NCBI GenBank assembly: GCA_028287465.1
Contig: JAQBPO010000012.1
Span: 25,857 to 89,856 of the forward strand
DNA length: 64,000 nucleotides
From: Fibrobacterota bacterium
GTDB taxonomy: Bacteria; Fibrobacterota; Fibrobacteria; UBA11236
Direction of reading: 5' to 3'
Positions 53,755 to 62,278 of this stretch are shown here, piece after piece. A program made the position numbers and the translations under genes. The notes beneath the pieces were generated by a model. It searched no databases. It saw nothing but the letters and a program-made list of their open reading frames with translations, and had not been told where the DNA came from. Within the stretch, counting starts at the first letter, position 1; each line of letters begins with the position of its first letter.

Positions 53755-54621
53755 ATGACGTACCAGGAAAGACTGTTGGAAAGGACCCGCGCGGCCGGGA
53801 ATCCCGTTTGCGTGGGGATGGATCCGGTGCTGGGCAAAATCCCCGGAACGGGATCGCCGGAGGAGCGCATCAAGCGGTTCTATTCGGAATTGCTGGAGGC
53901 CATGCTGGCGCGTAATGTCCTTCCGGCCGCCGTAAAGCCGAACATCGCCTTCTACGAGGCCGTGAGCATTCCCTGCCTGATCGTCCTGCAAGATCTGATC
54001 GCGGCCTATCGCGCTGCCGGCATGCTGGTCGTCCTGGATGCCAAACGCGGGGATATTTCCAGCACTTCCGGAGCGTATGCCAAGATGGCTTTCCGGATTT
54101 TCGGCGCGGACGCGGTCACGGCGGCTCCGTACATGGGGTTGGACACCATCAAGCCCTTCCAGGACGTATCCCAGGGGAACGGCATCTACATCCTGGTCCG
54201 CACTTCCAACCCCAGCGCCAAGGACTTCCAGGATCTGGCCGTCGGTCCGGAGGGCATTCCCCTGTACAGGAAGGTGGCCGAAAAGGTGGCTGACTGGAAC
54301 GACGGCAACCTGGGAGCGGTGGTGGGCGCGACGGCGCCCCGCGAGTTGCGGGATTTGCTGGCCTATTGGAAAGGGAGGGGCAGGGAAGTCCCGGTTCTGA
54401 TTCCGGGCATTGCCATCGCCGGGGTTTCCGGCGGCCAGGCCGGCAGCGTGGCGGACGTATACGCGGCCATCAAGGATGCGGGAAGCGACCCCTTCCTGCA
54501 TCTCATCACCAGTTCCTCAGGCATCAATTACGCCTACGAAAAATATCCCGCGCTCAAGCCGGCCGAAGCTTCCGTGAACGCGCTGGAGGAATTGATTTCG
54601 GAGATCGCCGGCAGGATCTAG
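53755..54621 (+). CDS. pyrF: Orotidine 5'-phosphate decarboxylase (type 2)
   Basis: PyrF decarboxylates OMP to UMP, the last step of pyrimidine synthesis. The 288 residues fit the longer type 2 subgroup. VCVGMDPVLGK, VKPNIAFYEA and the catalytic VVLDAKRGDISSTS (Lys-Asp pair) are present, with ITSSSGINYAY near the end. GGGAGGAAAT lies before ATG 53755. No other pyr gene is in the window. Confidence 0.95.
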   Translation: MTYQERLLERTRAAGNPVCVGMDPVLGKIPGTGSPEERIKRFYSELLEAMLARNVLPAAVKPNIAFYEAVSIPCLIVLQDLIAAYRAAGMLVVLDAKRGDISSTSGAYAKMAFRIFGADAVTAAPYMGLDTIKPFQDVSQGNGIYILVRTSNPSAKDFQDLAVGPEGIPLYRKVAEKVADWNDGNLGAVVGATAPRELRDLLAYWKGRGREVPVLIPGIAIAGVSGGQAGSVADVYAAIKDAGSDPFLHLITSSSGINYAYEKYPALKPAEASVNALEELISEIAGRI

Positions 54622-54624
54622 GGT

Positions 54625-54642
54625 TCCGGCCCGAGGGCCGGA
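54625..54642. terminator. GC hairpin between convergent pyrF and thioesterase genes
   Basis: TCCGGCCC and GGGCCGGA form an 8-bp inverted repeat with a 2-nt centre, just after the pyrF stop and before the convergent thioesterase stop. No U-tract, so efficiency is uncertain. Confidence 0.4.
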
Positions 54643-54652
54643 GGAGATCGGG

Positions 54653-55084
54653 TCAGTCCGGCAGGGCCGGGAACAATCCGATAATTTCCCGGGGCGGGCG
54701 TATGGCCCTCCCTTCCGGATGCATGAAGGCATGCTCGGTATGGCCCCGGGCCAAGAGCTCTTCCCCTCGCATCACCTCGTACTCGAAGCGGATCCGCGCG
54801 GCCCCCTTGCGCCATCGCCGGGTGCGGATCAGCAATTGGTCCCCGTAGCGGCCCGGTTTCAGGTATTCGCAATGGGCGGCTAGCACCGGGATCAGGACAT
54901 TGCGCTTTTCCATTTCCCAATAGGGGTGGCCCAATTCAGCCAAAGCGGATGTGCGCGCCACTTCGAAATAGACCAGGTAGTTGGCGTAATAGACGAACTT
55001 CATGGCATCCGTCTCGGAGTATCGGACCTGGATGCGGATTTCGCTTCGGTTGGACTCCGCGGGCAGGGCGGGATCGCTGCTCAT
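54653..55084 (-). CDS. YbgC/4HBT-type acyl-CoA thioesterase
   Basis: This is a hot-dog fold thioesterase of 143 residues. QVRYSETDAMKFVYYANYLV followed by YFEVAR matches the YbgC signature (Y-x-D-TDxxxxVYxxxYLxxFExAR) with the active-site Asp in ETDAM. It hydrolyses short or medium acyl-CoA; in proteobacteria YbgC lies with tol-pal, not here. It begins 4 nt after the MATE gene stop, so the two are co-transcribed. Confidence 0.9.
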   Translation of the reverse strand: MSSDPALPAESNRSEIRIQVRYSETDAMKFVYYANYLVYFEVARTSALAELGHPYWEMEKRNVLIPVLAAHCEYLKPGRYGDQLLIRTRRWRKGAARIRFEYEVMRGEELLARGHTEHAFMHPEGRAIRPPREIIGLFPALPD

Positions 55085-55088
55085 CGTG

Positions 55089-56498
55089 TCAGACCGCGGC
55101 CGCGGCGACCGGAGTCGTCACCAACGGCTCTTGCTTGGCCTTGAGCCGGCTGACGGTGGTCAGGATCCACGTGGTCGCTATCAGGGCGCTGCAGCCGCTG
55201 GCGATGAGGGGGGCGTAATGCAATCCGTATTCCCCGCGGGTGCGCGCCAGGAACCATCCCAGGGGCGCGGCGATGAAAAGCAGGCGCATGGTGTTCAGGA
55301 ACAGGAAGGGAAGGCCGCGGCCCAGTCCCTGGAAGGCCCCGCTGGACACGATGCTCACCCCGGCGAACCCGTATGCGAAGGTGGTCAGGCCCAGGTAATG
55401 GTAGGCGGATGGAAAGGTGGCCGCGTCGGGATGGAACTTGGCGAGCAAGGGAGCCCGCAGGAAATGGACTACGAGACCCAGGGCCGCCAGGCTGAAGAAG
55501 GCGGTGGTCAGGCCCATGCGCACCGACTGGGCCACGCGGTCATAGCGCTTGGCCCCGAAGTTCTGGCCGACGAGGGTCAGGACGGCCACCATGATGGACA
55601 GGGCCGGAAATACCGCTAGGGTCTCCAGGCGGGCGCCGATGCCGATCGCGGCCTTGGCCGCTGGTCCGAAATCCGCGGCCAAGCGCGTCATGATGAAGAT
55701 GTTGATGCCCGTGAGGGACTGCGAGAGGATGGAGGGGAGGCCGACGCTGAAGGCATCCTTCAATTCCGACCGCTCCTTCCAATCGGGCCATATCCGAAGT
55801 TTGAGAATGGTCCCCTTGCGTAGGTAGATGGAAAGCACGACGAGAACGGTAAGGAGATTGGATCCGGTCGACGCAAGCCCGGCACCCGTTACGCTGAGGC
55901 CGAGACCGGACCACTCGATACCGGCGAAACGGAAATGTGAAAAGATGAGGAACGGCGCCAAGGCGATATTGACCAAGGTCCCGACCATCATTCCGGTCAT
56001 CAAGGTGCGGGTATTCCCTTCCGCGCGCAGGCCCGATCCCCATAACAAGGCCATCACCAGGAAGGGGACGCCCAGGAACATGGTATTGAGATAGCTCCGG
56101 GTAAGGCTTGCGCCCAAAGCGGTCGCTTTTTGCGCCGAGAGGTAGGCCGGGAGGATAAAGGGGTAGATGATTAGGAAAGCGAGAAAGATGGCCAAGCCGA
56201 TCCAGACGATCTGGGACATGGCATTCTCGGCTTTTTCCTTTTCCTTGGCTCCCAACAACCGGGCCAGTACCGAGGTGGTACCGCTCGTCAACCCGTTGAA
56301 TACGGCAAAAATCATATAGAAGAACGGGAATCCGTAGTTCAGTACGGCCAGGCTTTCTTCCATCCCCAGGCGGCTGACATAAATGCCGTCCATGATGTTC
56401 AGAAACATATGCGAGGTCATTCCTATCATCATCGGAATGGCTATTCGCATCATGTGAGGGTAAATGGGTCCCTCTGTTAAATCTTTGGCTGTTCTCAA
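55089..56498 (-). CDS. MATE family efflux transporter
   Basis: This is a cation-coupled multidrug exporter of 469 residues with 12 predicted helices. The TTG start at 56498 (M/LRTAKDLTEGPIYPHMMR) matches the typical MATE N-terminus DLTEGPIxxxxxxxAxPxM; AAGG lies 9 nt upstream. GLTSGTTSVLARLLGAKEKE and VLTLVGQNFGAKRYDR are the paired MATE motifs. Substrate is unknown. The 261-bp region upstream is shared with lptC. Confidence 0.94.
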   Translation of the reverse strand: MRTAKDLTEGPIYPHMMRIAIPMMIGMTSHMFLNIMDGIYVSRLGMEESLAVLNYGFPFFYMIFAVFNGLTSGTTSVLARLLGAKEKEKAENAMSQIVWIGLAIFLAFLIIYPFILPAYLSAQKATALGASLTRSYLNTMFLGVPFLVMALLWGSGLRAEGNTRTLMTGMMVGTLVNIALAPFLIFSHFRFAGIEWSGLGLSVTGAGLASTGSNLLTVLVVLSIYLRKGTILKLRIWPDWKERSELKDAFSVGLPSILSQSLTGINIFIMTRLAADFGPAAKAAIGIGARLETLAVFPALSIMVAVLTLVGQNFGAKRYDRVAQSVRMGLTTAFFSLAALGLVVHFLRAPLLAKFHPDAATFPSAYHYLGLTTFAYGFAGVSIVSSGAFQGLGRGLPFLFLNTMRLLFIAAPLGWFLARTRGEYGLHYAPLIASGCSALIATTWILTTVSRLKAKQEPLVTTPVAAAAV

Positions 56499-56555
56499 CT
56501 TAGGGGGCCTTGGTTAATCCAAAACATGGGTGTCCGGGACCGGAGTTCTCAACGG

Positions 56556-56574
56556 GGTAATGATAATTACTGCC
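56556..56574. promoter_or_regulatory. Fur-box-like palindrome
   Basis: The 19 bases match the E. coli Fur consensus at 14 positions by my count, and contain the perfect palindrome GTAAT-GATA-ATTAC. It lies between the MATE and lptC genes, 58 bp before the MATE start. The rest of this 261-bp gap shows only weak promoter-like AT stretches, including TATTTT 6 nt before lptC. Confidence 0.35.
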
Positions 56575-56759
56575 GACCGGGGCGTAAACGAAGCTCACCT
56601 TTGCTTTGTATATGTCCTGCAGGCCGGATTCTTCCGTAGGGGAGGGATGTCCTCCGGAGGATTGAAAAACCAGGATTAGGCACGGTACCATCTGGCACGC
56701 CATGGATTTGAAGGTAGGGAGAATACCTGAAACGGGACGGGTTTAAGTATTTTAAGGCC

Positions 56760-57467
56760 ATGTATCGGATGGCATTTATTTTGCTCCTGTTGACCGCGTG
56801 TACCAAGGTCGGCGAGCAACCCACGTCCAAAGGGCCCGTGAAGGAGTTGCCCTTGGCCGAATACCGCGATACGACCATCCTGGATATGTACGAAGGCTCG
56901 CGCCTGAGCTGGGTCCTGAAGACGAAATACCTGGTCAAATGGCCCCGCACCGAAATGGTCCGAGCCCGGCCGGTGAATCTGATCGTCTATGATTCCCTGG
57001 GCAAGGTCCTGGTCCGCGTCACCTCGGACTCCGGCGCCGTTGACGAAGGAATCAGCTTCCTGGTGGCTTCCGGGCATGTCCATGGGCATTCCGAAAAGGG
57101 CGTGGACATCACTTCGGACTCCCTGCGCTGGAACAAGGCCATCAACCAAATCAGCACGGAGGCGCGGGTCCGGGTGATCTCCGAGGATGGGGACATCCTG
57201 ACCGGCAAGGGCTTCATTTCCGACGCCAAACTCGACAATTGGCAGATCCTGTCCGATGTGAAAGGAGTGTTCCAGAAGGTGGAGGAGCGCTTCCAGCATG
57301 CGGATCAGGATAGCGCCGCGCCGGCCAGGCCCGTTCCGTCCGCCGATACCGCCGCCTCCAAATCCATCGGAACCGGCGCGCCTGCGACCTCCCAGGTTCC
57401 TATCGCTCCTTCCGCCAGGCGGCCCGACTCCGCGGCTCCTACCGCTCCGAAAGCGGGAACGCCTTGA
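56760..57467 (+). CDS. lptC: LPS transport periplasmic lipoprotein-like LptC
   Basis: LptC links the LptBFG ABC transporter to LptA in LPS export. The 235 residues start MYRMAFILLLLTACTKVGEQ: lipobox LTAC predicts a lipoprotein, unlike the membrane-helix LptC of E. coli but common in Bacteroidota-type LptC. A beta-jellyroll follows (about 40-180, with WVLKTKYLV, SDSGAVDE and TSDSLRWN). The tail after residue 190 is Pro/Ala-rich and low complexity. Its stop overlaps the next start (TTGA). Confidence 0.85.
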   Translation: MYRMAFILLLLTACTKVGEQPTSKGPVKELPLAEYRDTTILDMYEGSRLSWVLKTKYLVKWPRTEMVRARPVNLIVYDSLGKVLVRVTSDSGAVDEGISFLVASGHVHGHSEKGVDITSDSLRWNKAINQISTEARVRVISEDGDILTGKGFISDAKLDNWQILSDVKGVFQKVEERFQHADQDSAAPARPVPSADTAASKSIGTGAPATSQVPIAPSARRPDSAAPTAPKAGTP

Positions 57468-58849
57468 GAACGCCGTATTTGCTCCTCATCCTTCTCCCGG
57501 CCATGGCCGCTCTGCGGACCGGCGCGACTACGACCCTTCCGGAATCGAAGGAGCGCAATGCCCCGCTCATCATGGAGAACGCGGACCGGTTCGAAGGCTA
57601 CCGCAGCCGGGGAGAATACGTGCTCAGCGGCAAGGTCCGGTTCCGCCATGGCGGGATGCTGATGGAAACCGAACGCGCCATCTGGATGAAGGACCGGAAT
57701 ATCGTTTCCTGCGAATCCGGAATGCGCATCACCCGGAACGGTTCCCTGCTCACGGCCGATCATGGCACCTACGATAAGAACATGGGACAGGCCACGGCCC
57801 AAGGCAACGTCTTCATGCGCGACAGCAGCGGTGAGAACGCTGCAACGGGGCAGAACATCGTCTATCTCCGCTTCCGGCACCTGGCCACCTTGACGGGCAA
57901 TCCCGAAGTGCGCCGCTTCTACGTTAAGAAGGATTCCTCCGCGGCGGGGGATTCGGCGGATACCTCCGGGCCCGATACGCTTTCCATCAAAGGCGATATC
58001 ATGACCTACAACGATTCGATGCAGGTTGCCGTCGCGGACGGCAATGTCCGCATCCATCGCGACAAGCTGAACATCACCTGCAAGAAGGCGGAATACCATG
58101 ACGCCTCGGATTCCCTCTACCTGTTGGGGGAGCCCCAGGTGGTGGTGGACGACAACCAGGTCAAGGGCGAGATCATGCGCATGGGGATGCACGGCGAAGA
58201 GATCAAGAGCCTCCTGGTCAAAGGATCGGCCCAGGCCCATTCCACCGAACCCGCGACCGATTCGTCCGTAGCGCGGCAATCGGACGTGCGCGGCGATTCG
58301 CTGTTCCTCGCCTTCAAGGAAAAGGCCATCGACAGCGTGCAGGTCTTCCGGAACGCCAACGGCGCCTACTTCGACGTGGACAAACCGGACTTCGTGAACA
58401 AGATGAGCGGCGACTACATGGTCCTGCGCTTCCAGGGCAAGCAGGTGACCAGCGCCAACGTCATGGGCGGAGCTTCCAGCAACGCCAAGAGCACCTACTA
58501 CCATTTCGAGAAAAAGAACCTCAAAGGCAAGAACGACGCCGAGGGCGATACCATCGATTTCGCCTTCAAGGACGGGAAGATCGACGAGGTGATGGTCAAA
58601 GGCTCGGCCAAAGGCACCTATTTCGGCGAGAAGCCCGGCAAGGGGAAAAGCGAAGGGAATAGGAGCTCAACGGATAGCACGGGCGCGAAACCTGCGGTCC
58701 CGGCGACGGTGGTTCCCGGTGCAAGGCCCGCGGAAGCCCCGGGCAGGCCGGGTAACGCTGCGAACGGCGCGAAGCAAATCGACGCGAAGGCCGCGGACGG
58801 GAAAAATCCCGAAAAGCCGAAGCCGAACATTCCCTGGAGGGTCAAATAG
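57464..58849 (+). CDS. lptA: OstA-like LPS transport bridge protein (large LptA)
   Basis: This periplasmic beta-jellyroll protein is proposed to carry LPS from LptC to the outer membrane. The start is TTG 57464 (MRTPYLLLILLPAMAALR...), overlapping lptC. At 461 residues it is about 2.5 times E. coli LptA. OstA-type repeats are visible at about 40-130 (GEYVLSGKVRFRHGG, LTADHGTYDKNMGQA) and about 165-260 (DGNVRIHRDKLNITCKKAEY). A third set follows near 270-390. The C-terminus is Lys/Pro/Ala-rich. The double or triple length suggests a longer bridge in one chain. Confidence 0.87.
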   Translation: MRTPYLLLILLPAMAALRTGATTTLPESKERNAPLIMENADRFEGYRSRGEYVLSGKVRFRHGGMLMETERAIWMKDRNIVSCESGMRITRNGSLLTADHGTYDKNMGQATAQGNVFMRDSSGENAATGQNIVYLRFRHLATLTGNPEVRRFYVKKDSSAAGDSADTSGPDTLSIKGDIMTYNDSMQVAVADGNVRIHRDKLNITCKKAEYHDASDSLYLLGEPQVVVDDNQVKGEIMRMGMHGEEIKSLLVKGSAQAHSTEPATDSSVARQSDVRGDSLFLAFKEKAIDSVQVFRNANGAYFDVDKPDFVNKMSGDYMVLRFQGKQVTSANVMGGASSNAKSTYYHFEKKNLKGKNDAEGDTIDFAFKDGKIDEVMVKGSAKGTYFGEKPGKGKSEGNRSSTDSTGAKPAVPATVVPGARPAEAPGRPGNAANGAKQIDAKAADGKNPEKPKPNIPWRVK

Positions 58850-59571
58850 TGCAGATCAAGGCGGAGTCCCTGGTCAAAGTCTACAATGGCCGCAAGGTCG
58901 TGGACGGCGTCAGTTTCAACGTGAACCAAGGGGAAGTGGTCGGCCTGCTGGGCCCCAACGGCGCGGGCAAGACCACCTCCTTCTACATGATAGTGGGCAT
59001 GATCAGGGCCAATTCCGGAACCATCACCATGGGGGACGCGGACGTCTCGTCCATGCCCATGTATAAAAGGGCGCGCCTCGGCCTGGGATACCTCGCCCAG
59101 GAGACTTCGGTATTCCGCAAACTCACCGTGGAAGAGAACATCCTGGCCATCCTGCAGACCCGGAAGCTTTCCCGCGCCGATTGCCGGCGGGAGACCGACC
59201 GCCTCATGGAAGAATTCAAGATTTCCCATCTTCGTAAGAACAAGGCGAATACCCTGAGCGGCGGCGAGCGCAGGCGCCTGGAAATCGCGCGCGCATTGAC
59301 CACCAATCCCAAGTTCCTGCTCCTGGACGAGCCGTTCGCCGGCATCGATCCGATCGCCGTCGAGGACATCCAATCGGTTATATTTAACCTCAGGGACAAA
59401 GGAATGGGAATCCTCATCACCGATCATAGCGTGCGGGAAACCTTGGCGACCACCAATCGGGCCTATATCATGTTCGAAGGCAAGGTCCTGGTCGAGGGTT
59501 CGGCCGAACACCTGGCCCAGGACGAGGAAGCCCGGCGTATCTATCTCGGAAAATCCTTCTCCCTAGGGTGA
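58849..59571 (+). CDS. lptB: LPS export ABC transporter ATPase LptB
   Basis: LptB powers LPS extraction from the inner membrane with LptF and LptG (not in this window). The 240 residues show Walker A GPNGAGKTT, the LptB Q-loop region, ABC signature LSGGERRR, Walker B LLLDEPFAG and the H-loop ITDHSVRE, all canonical. The start is GTG 58849, sharing a base with the lptA stop. Confidence 0.97.
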   Translation: MQIKAESLVKVYNGRKVVDGVSFNVNQGEVVGLLGPNGAGKTTSFYMIVGMIRANSGTITMGDADVSSMPMYKRARLGLGYLAQETSVFRKLTVEENILAILQTRKLSRADCRRETDRLMEEFKISHLRKNKANTLSGGERRRLEIARALTTNPKFLLLDEPFAGIDPIAVEDIQSVIFNLRDKGMGILITDHSVRETLATTNRAYIMFEGKVLVEGSAEHLAQDEEARRIYLGKSFSLG

Positions 59572-59593
59572 TTGCGATCAGGATGGCAAAGAA

Positions 59594-61375
59594 ATGAATT
59601 TCGGTCTCGATCTGAATTTGCACGTAGGGCTGGAGCAGAAGCTCTCGCCGCAGATGATCCAATCCCTCAAGCTTTTGCAGATGAACTCCCTCGAACTGGA
59701 GATGGTGGTCAAGCAGGAGCTCGAGACCAATCCGCTCCTCGAGACCATCGAGGAAGGGGAAGAGGAGCAGCAGGAGCCCTCCCAGCTGGAGGCCGGCCAG
59801 GACGGACCCGGCTCCACCGAATCCAACAACAACGACCGCAACGAGACGGCGTCCTCCGAGAACGCCGGGGAGGAGATGGAAGCGCCGGCGCCTCCGGATC
59901 AGGCCGAGCTCGATCGCGTCATCTCCGACGATCCAAAGGACTCCAAGGAAATCGATTGGGAGAGCTACCTCGAAGAAGGGTTCGACCTCGGGAACAAGCG
60001 CACCGAGGAATTGGAAAGCCCGGACGAACGGTTCGAGAAGATTCCCGTCTATTCCAAGACACTCCAGGATCACCTGCTGGGTCAACTGCAGGATCGGACC
60101 GTGGACGCGGAAACGGCCGCCCTGGTCGAGTACCTGATCAACAGCCTGGACGAGCGTGGATACCTGGTTCCCGAACATCTCCTGCTGGCGTCGGAGGATG
60201 ACGAGGTCGTGGATGGGGAAGGGGACGGCAGGTCCAGGAAAGCGAAAGCCAAGGACGCATCCCATTCCGATGGAAACGGAAAATCGGCGGACGGCAACGG
60301 CAAGTCCCCTGAACCGAAACCTCCCGCGCCCGATCCTAACGCCGACAATGCGAATGCCGCCGCCGACGCTGCCGCTTCACGCGCGGTCCAGGCGGCCAGC
60401 AATCCCCTGGTCAAGGAAATCCAGGCCATCATCGACGGGTCCATGGAGCTGGATACGGCTTCGCCTATCGTCCGGGAAGCCTTCCACGTATTGCAGTCCA
60501 TGGATCCCGCGGGCATCGGCGCGCGCAATCTCCGGGAATGCCTCCTGCTCCAGATCTACCGATATGGCAGGGTAAGCCCGCTCGCCAAACGCATCGTCGA
60601 AGAGGAATTCGACCTGCTGGAAAAGCTCAAGGTCGCCGCCATCGCCAAGAAGCTGGACGTGCCACCGGAGCGGATCCAGACCGCCATGAGGGAGATCGGT
60701 TCCCTGGAACCGCATCCAGGCCGGCTCGTGAGCTCCACGCTTTCAAATCCCATCACTCCCGATTTGATCGTGGAGGAGATCGAAGGCGAGCTGGTCCTGA
60801 TGTTGAACGATCGCACCGTACCGTCCCTGAAGGTATCGCGCGCCTATGCCGAACTTCTGAAGAAAGGCAGCCGCGCCTCCACGGACGAGAAGAAATACGT
60901 GCGCGAGAAATTGAATTCCGCCACCTGGCTCATCCGCGCCATCGAGCAGCGCAAGTCGACCATGCTCAAGGTCATGCAGGCTATCATCGAGAGCCAACCG
61001 GACTTCTTCAAGCTGGGCCCTACCCACCTGCGCCCGCTCATCCTCCAGGACGTGGCGGACAAGATCGGCATGCATATCTCCACCGTAAGCCGGGTCACCA
61101 ACGGTAAATACGTGCAGACCAGCCACGGCATATTCGAATTGAAATACTTCTTCACCGCCGGCGTGACCCAGGCCGACGGTCGGGAGGTCTCTTCGGTCAC
61201 CACCAAGGATGAAATCAAGAAGTTGATCGAGTCTGAGGATACCAAACGCCCCCTGAGCGATCAGAAAATCGTCGAGATCCTCAAGGCGAAGGGTTTGGAC
61301 GTGGCGCGGAGAACGGTGGCCAAATACCGGGACCAATTGGAGATCCTGCCGGCCAGGCTCCGCAAACAATACTGA
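59594..61375 (+). CDS. rpoN: RNA polymerase sigma-54 factor with low-complexity inserts
   Basis: Sigma-54 directs RNA polymerase to -24/-12 promoters and needs an AAA+ activator. Region I is QKLSPQMIQSLKLLQMNSLE near the start. The DNA-binding helix-turn-helix is GMHISTVSRVTNGKYVQTS-like (GMHISTVSRVTN, KYVQTSHGIF) and the RpoN box is ARRTVAKYRDQL. At 593 residues it exceeds the usual 470-500: an acidic/Gln/Asn-rich stretch at about 53-110, and a second Asp/Gly/Lys/Ala-rich insert at about 205-265 inside the core-binding domain. The gene follows lptB by 22 bp. The 3' end is the first copy of a 45-bp tandem repeat. Confidence 0.96.
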   Translation: MNFGLDLNLHVGLEQKLSPQMIQSLKLLQMNSLELEMVVKQELETNPLLETIEEGEEEQQEPSQLEAGQDGPGSTESNNNDRNETASSENAGEEMEAPAPPDQAELDRVISDDPKDSKEIDWESYLEEGFDLGNKRTEELESPDERFEKIPVYSKTLQDHLLGQLQDRTVDAETAALVEYLINSLDERGYLVPEHLLLASEDDEVVDGEGDGRSRKAKAKDASHSDGNGKSADGNGKSPEPKPPAPDPNADNANAAADAAASRAVQAASNPLVKEIQAIIDGSMELDTASPIVREAFHVLQSMDPAGIGARNLRECLLLQIYRYGRVSPLAKRIVEEEFDLLEKLKVAAIAKKLDVPPERIQTAMREIGSLEPHPGRLVSSTLSNPITPDLIVEEIEGELVLMLNDRTVPSLKVSRAYAELLKKGSRASTDEKKYVREKLNSATWLIRAIEQRKSTMLKVMQAIIESQPDFFKLGPTHLRPLILQDVADKIGMHISTVSRVTNGKYVQTSHGIFELKYFFTAGVTQADGREVSSVTTKDEIKKLIESEDTKRPLSDQKIVEILKAKGLDVARRTVAKYRDQLEILPARLRKQY

Positions 61376-61485
61376 TTAGGCCTGGCGGGTTCGCCGGCCC
61401 GGCTCCGCAAACAAGATTGATTTACCCCGGCTGGTGCGTAGGCCAGGCTCCGCGAAGAGTACTGACAACCGACAACCCGATTACC
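61351..61485 (+). repeat. 45-bp imperfect tandem repeat across the rpoN stop codon
   Basis: Units begin at 61351, 61396 and 61441, each with GGCC[AC]GGCTCCGC. Units 1 and 2 agree at 34 of 45 positions; unit 3 agrees with unit 1 at 23 of its first 28, then decays. Unit 1 holds the last rpoN codons and its stop. The period is 15 codons, so loss of the stop would add in-frame repeats. Confidence 0.75.
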
Positions 61486-61700
61486 TGGTCTTTCGGGTTC
61501 TGCCTACAATCCTGGGGTTTTGACCCGCCGAACCGGACCATCAGGCCTGTCACTTTCGGGAACCGCACCCTTCCAAACCCTACCAGGCCGTAACTCCCGC
61601 AAACACCCTGCCAGGATTTTGCGTAAGTTTTGGGAAATCAATGATGTACCGGGTCCTTCGAAGTGGGATTTACCGGGGTGAAAAAGGCCGTAAGAACGGC
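61486..61700. other. Non-coding stretch between the repeat and the promoter
   Basis: No credible gene is seen here. Pyrimidine-rich, with several copies of CCTACCAGG/CCTGCCAGG-like words. A small hairpin GCCGT-AAGA-ACGGC (61687-61700) ends directly at the following -35 box and might terminate rpoN transcription. Confidence 0.4.
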
Positions 61701-61730
61701 TTGACAAGATCCGGACTCGGCGGGTAAGAT
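61701..61730 (+). promoter_or_regulatory. Near-consensus sigma-70 promoter
   Basis: TTGACA (61701-61706), 18-bp spacer and TAAGAT (61725-61730). This is the best promoter in the window. Predicted start is near 61737, giving a leader or RNA of about 190-200 nt before hpf. Confidence 0.75.
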
Positions 61731-61736
61731 ACGTTC

Positions 61737-61925
61737 ATGTGCCTCTGGTCCCTTTCCGGGTTTGACGGTTTTTGCAGGGAGATGGGCTACAGGACACATC
61801 CGGGATCGGTCCGCTCCGACCATGCAAAAAGGGCACGGCAAAGTGCTCACCCTCAAGCGGGCCATTTATGTAGATTAATGACTGGGTAACACCGCCTCCG
61901 CACCATCGGCCTGGAGGCTCTTCTT
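61737..61925 (+). ncRNA. ssrS: Candidate 6S RNA (or structured hpf leader)
   Basis: The approximately 189-nt segment after the strong promoter matches 6S RNA in length and plan. Its ends pair (61741-61748 GCCTCTGG with 61911-61918 CTGGAGGC, 8 bp). A second closing helix is CGGT (61766-61769) with ACCG (61891-61894). Between the arms are unpaired AT-rich stretches that could form the central bubble. The tip reads GATCGGTCCGCTCCGACC, resembling the apical CTCGGTCCGTCCGAG of E. coli 6S RNA; the 3' part CTGGGTAACACCG resembles its AAGGGTTACAGCC. 6S RNA sequesters sigma-70 polymerase in stationary phase. The comparison is from memory; a plain hpf leader is the alternative. Confidence 0.5.
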
Positions 61926-61939
61926 CAAAGGAGAAACAC

Positions 61940-62263
61940 ATGAAGATTCAGATTACCGCGCGGCACTTCCATGCCTCCCCTCAGCTTCATGCCAGCTTGA
62001 AGGATAGTTTGAACAAGATTGAAAAGTTCAACGACTCCATCACCGGCGCCCATGTAATCCTGGACGCGGAAAAAAGCGGCATTCGCAGGGCGGAAATCAT
62101 CGTGAAGGTCCTGGATAAGACCATCTGCGCGCACGCTGAAGAAGACAACATGTACAAGGCCATCGAGAGCATGCTGGACAAGGTCGAGCGGCAGCTTAAG
62201 AAGGAGAACGAGAAACTGAAGATCCACAAGTCCGTACCGACGTCGGCCCTCGTCGCGGAATGA
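61940..62263 (+). CDS. hpf: Ribosome hibernation promoting factor (short form)
   Basis: HPF binds the 30S decoding region and promotes 100S ribosome dimers in stationary phase. The 107 residues (MKIQITARHFHASPQLHASL...) give one HPF/RaiA domain with no long-form C-terminal dimerisation domain. VILDAEKSGIRRAEIIVKV and ICAHAEEDNMYKAIESMLDK are typical. AAAGGAG lies 7 nt before the ATG. Position downstream of rpoN is the classical arrangement. Confidence 0.95.
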   Translation: MKIQITARHFHASPQLHASLKDSLNKIEKFNDSITGAHVILDAEKSGIRRAEIIVKVLDKTICAHAEEDNMYKAIESMLDKVERQLKKENEKLKIHKSVPTSALVAE

Positions 62264-62278
62264 GGCAGCGAACCCAAT

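Noticed and set aside
61838..61853. Possible sigma-54 promoter (GGCAC...TGC) inside the candidate 6S region
   Set aside because: GG to GC spacing is 11, not 10, and it lies inside the predicted RNA.
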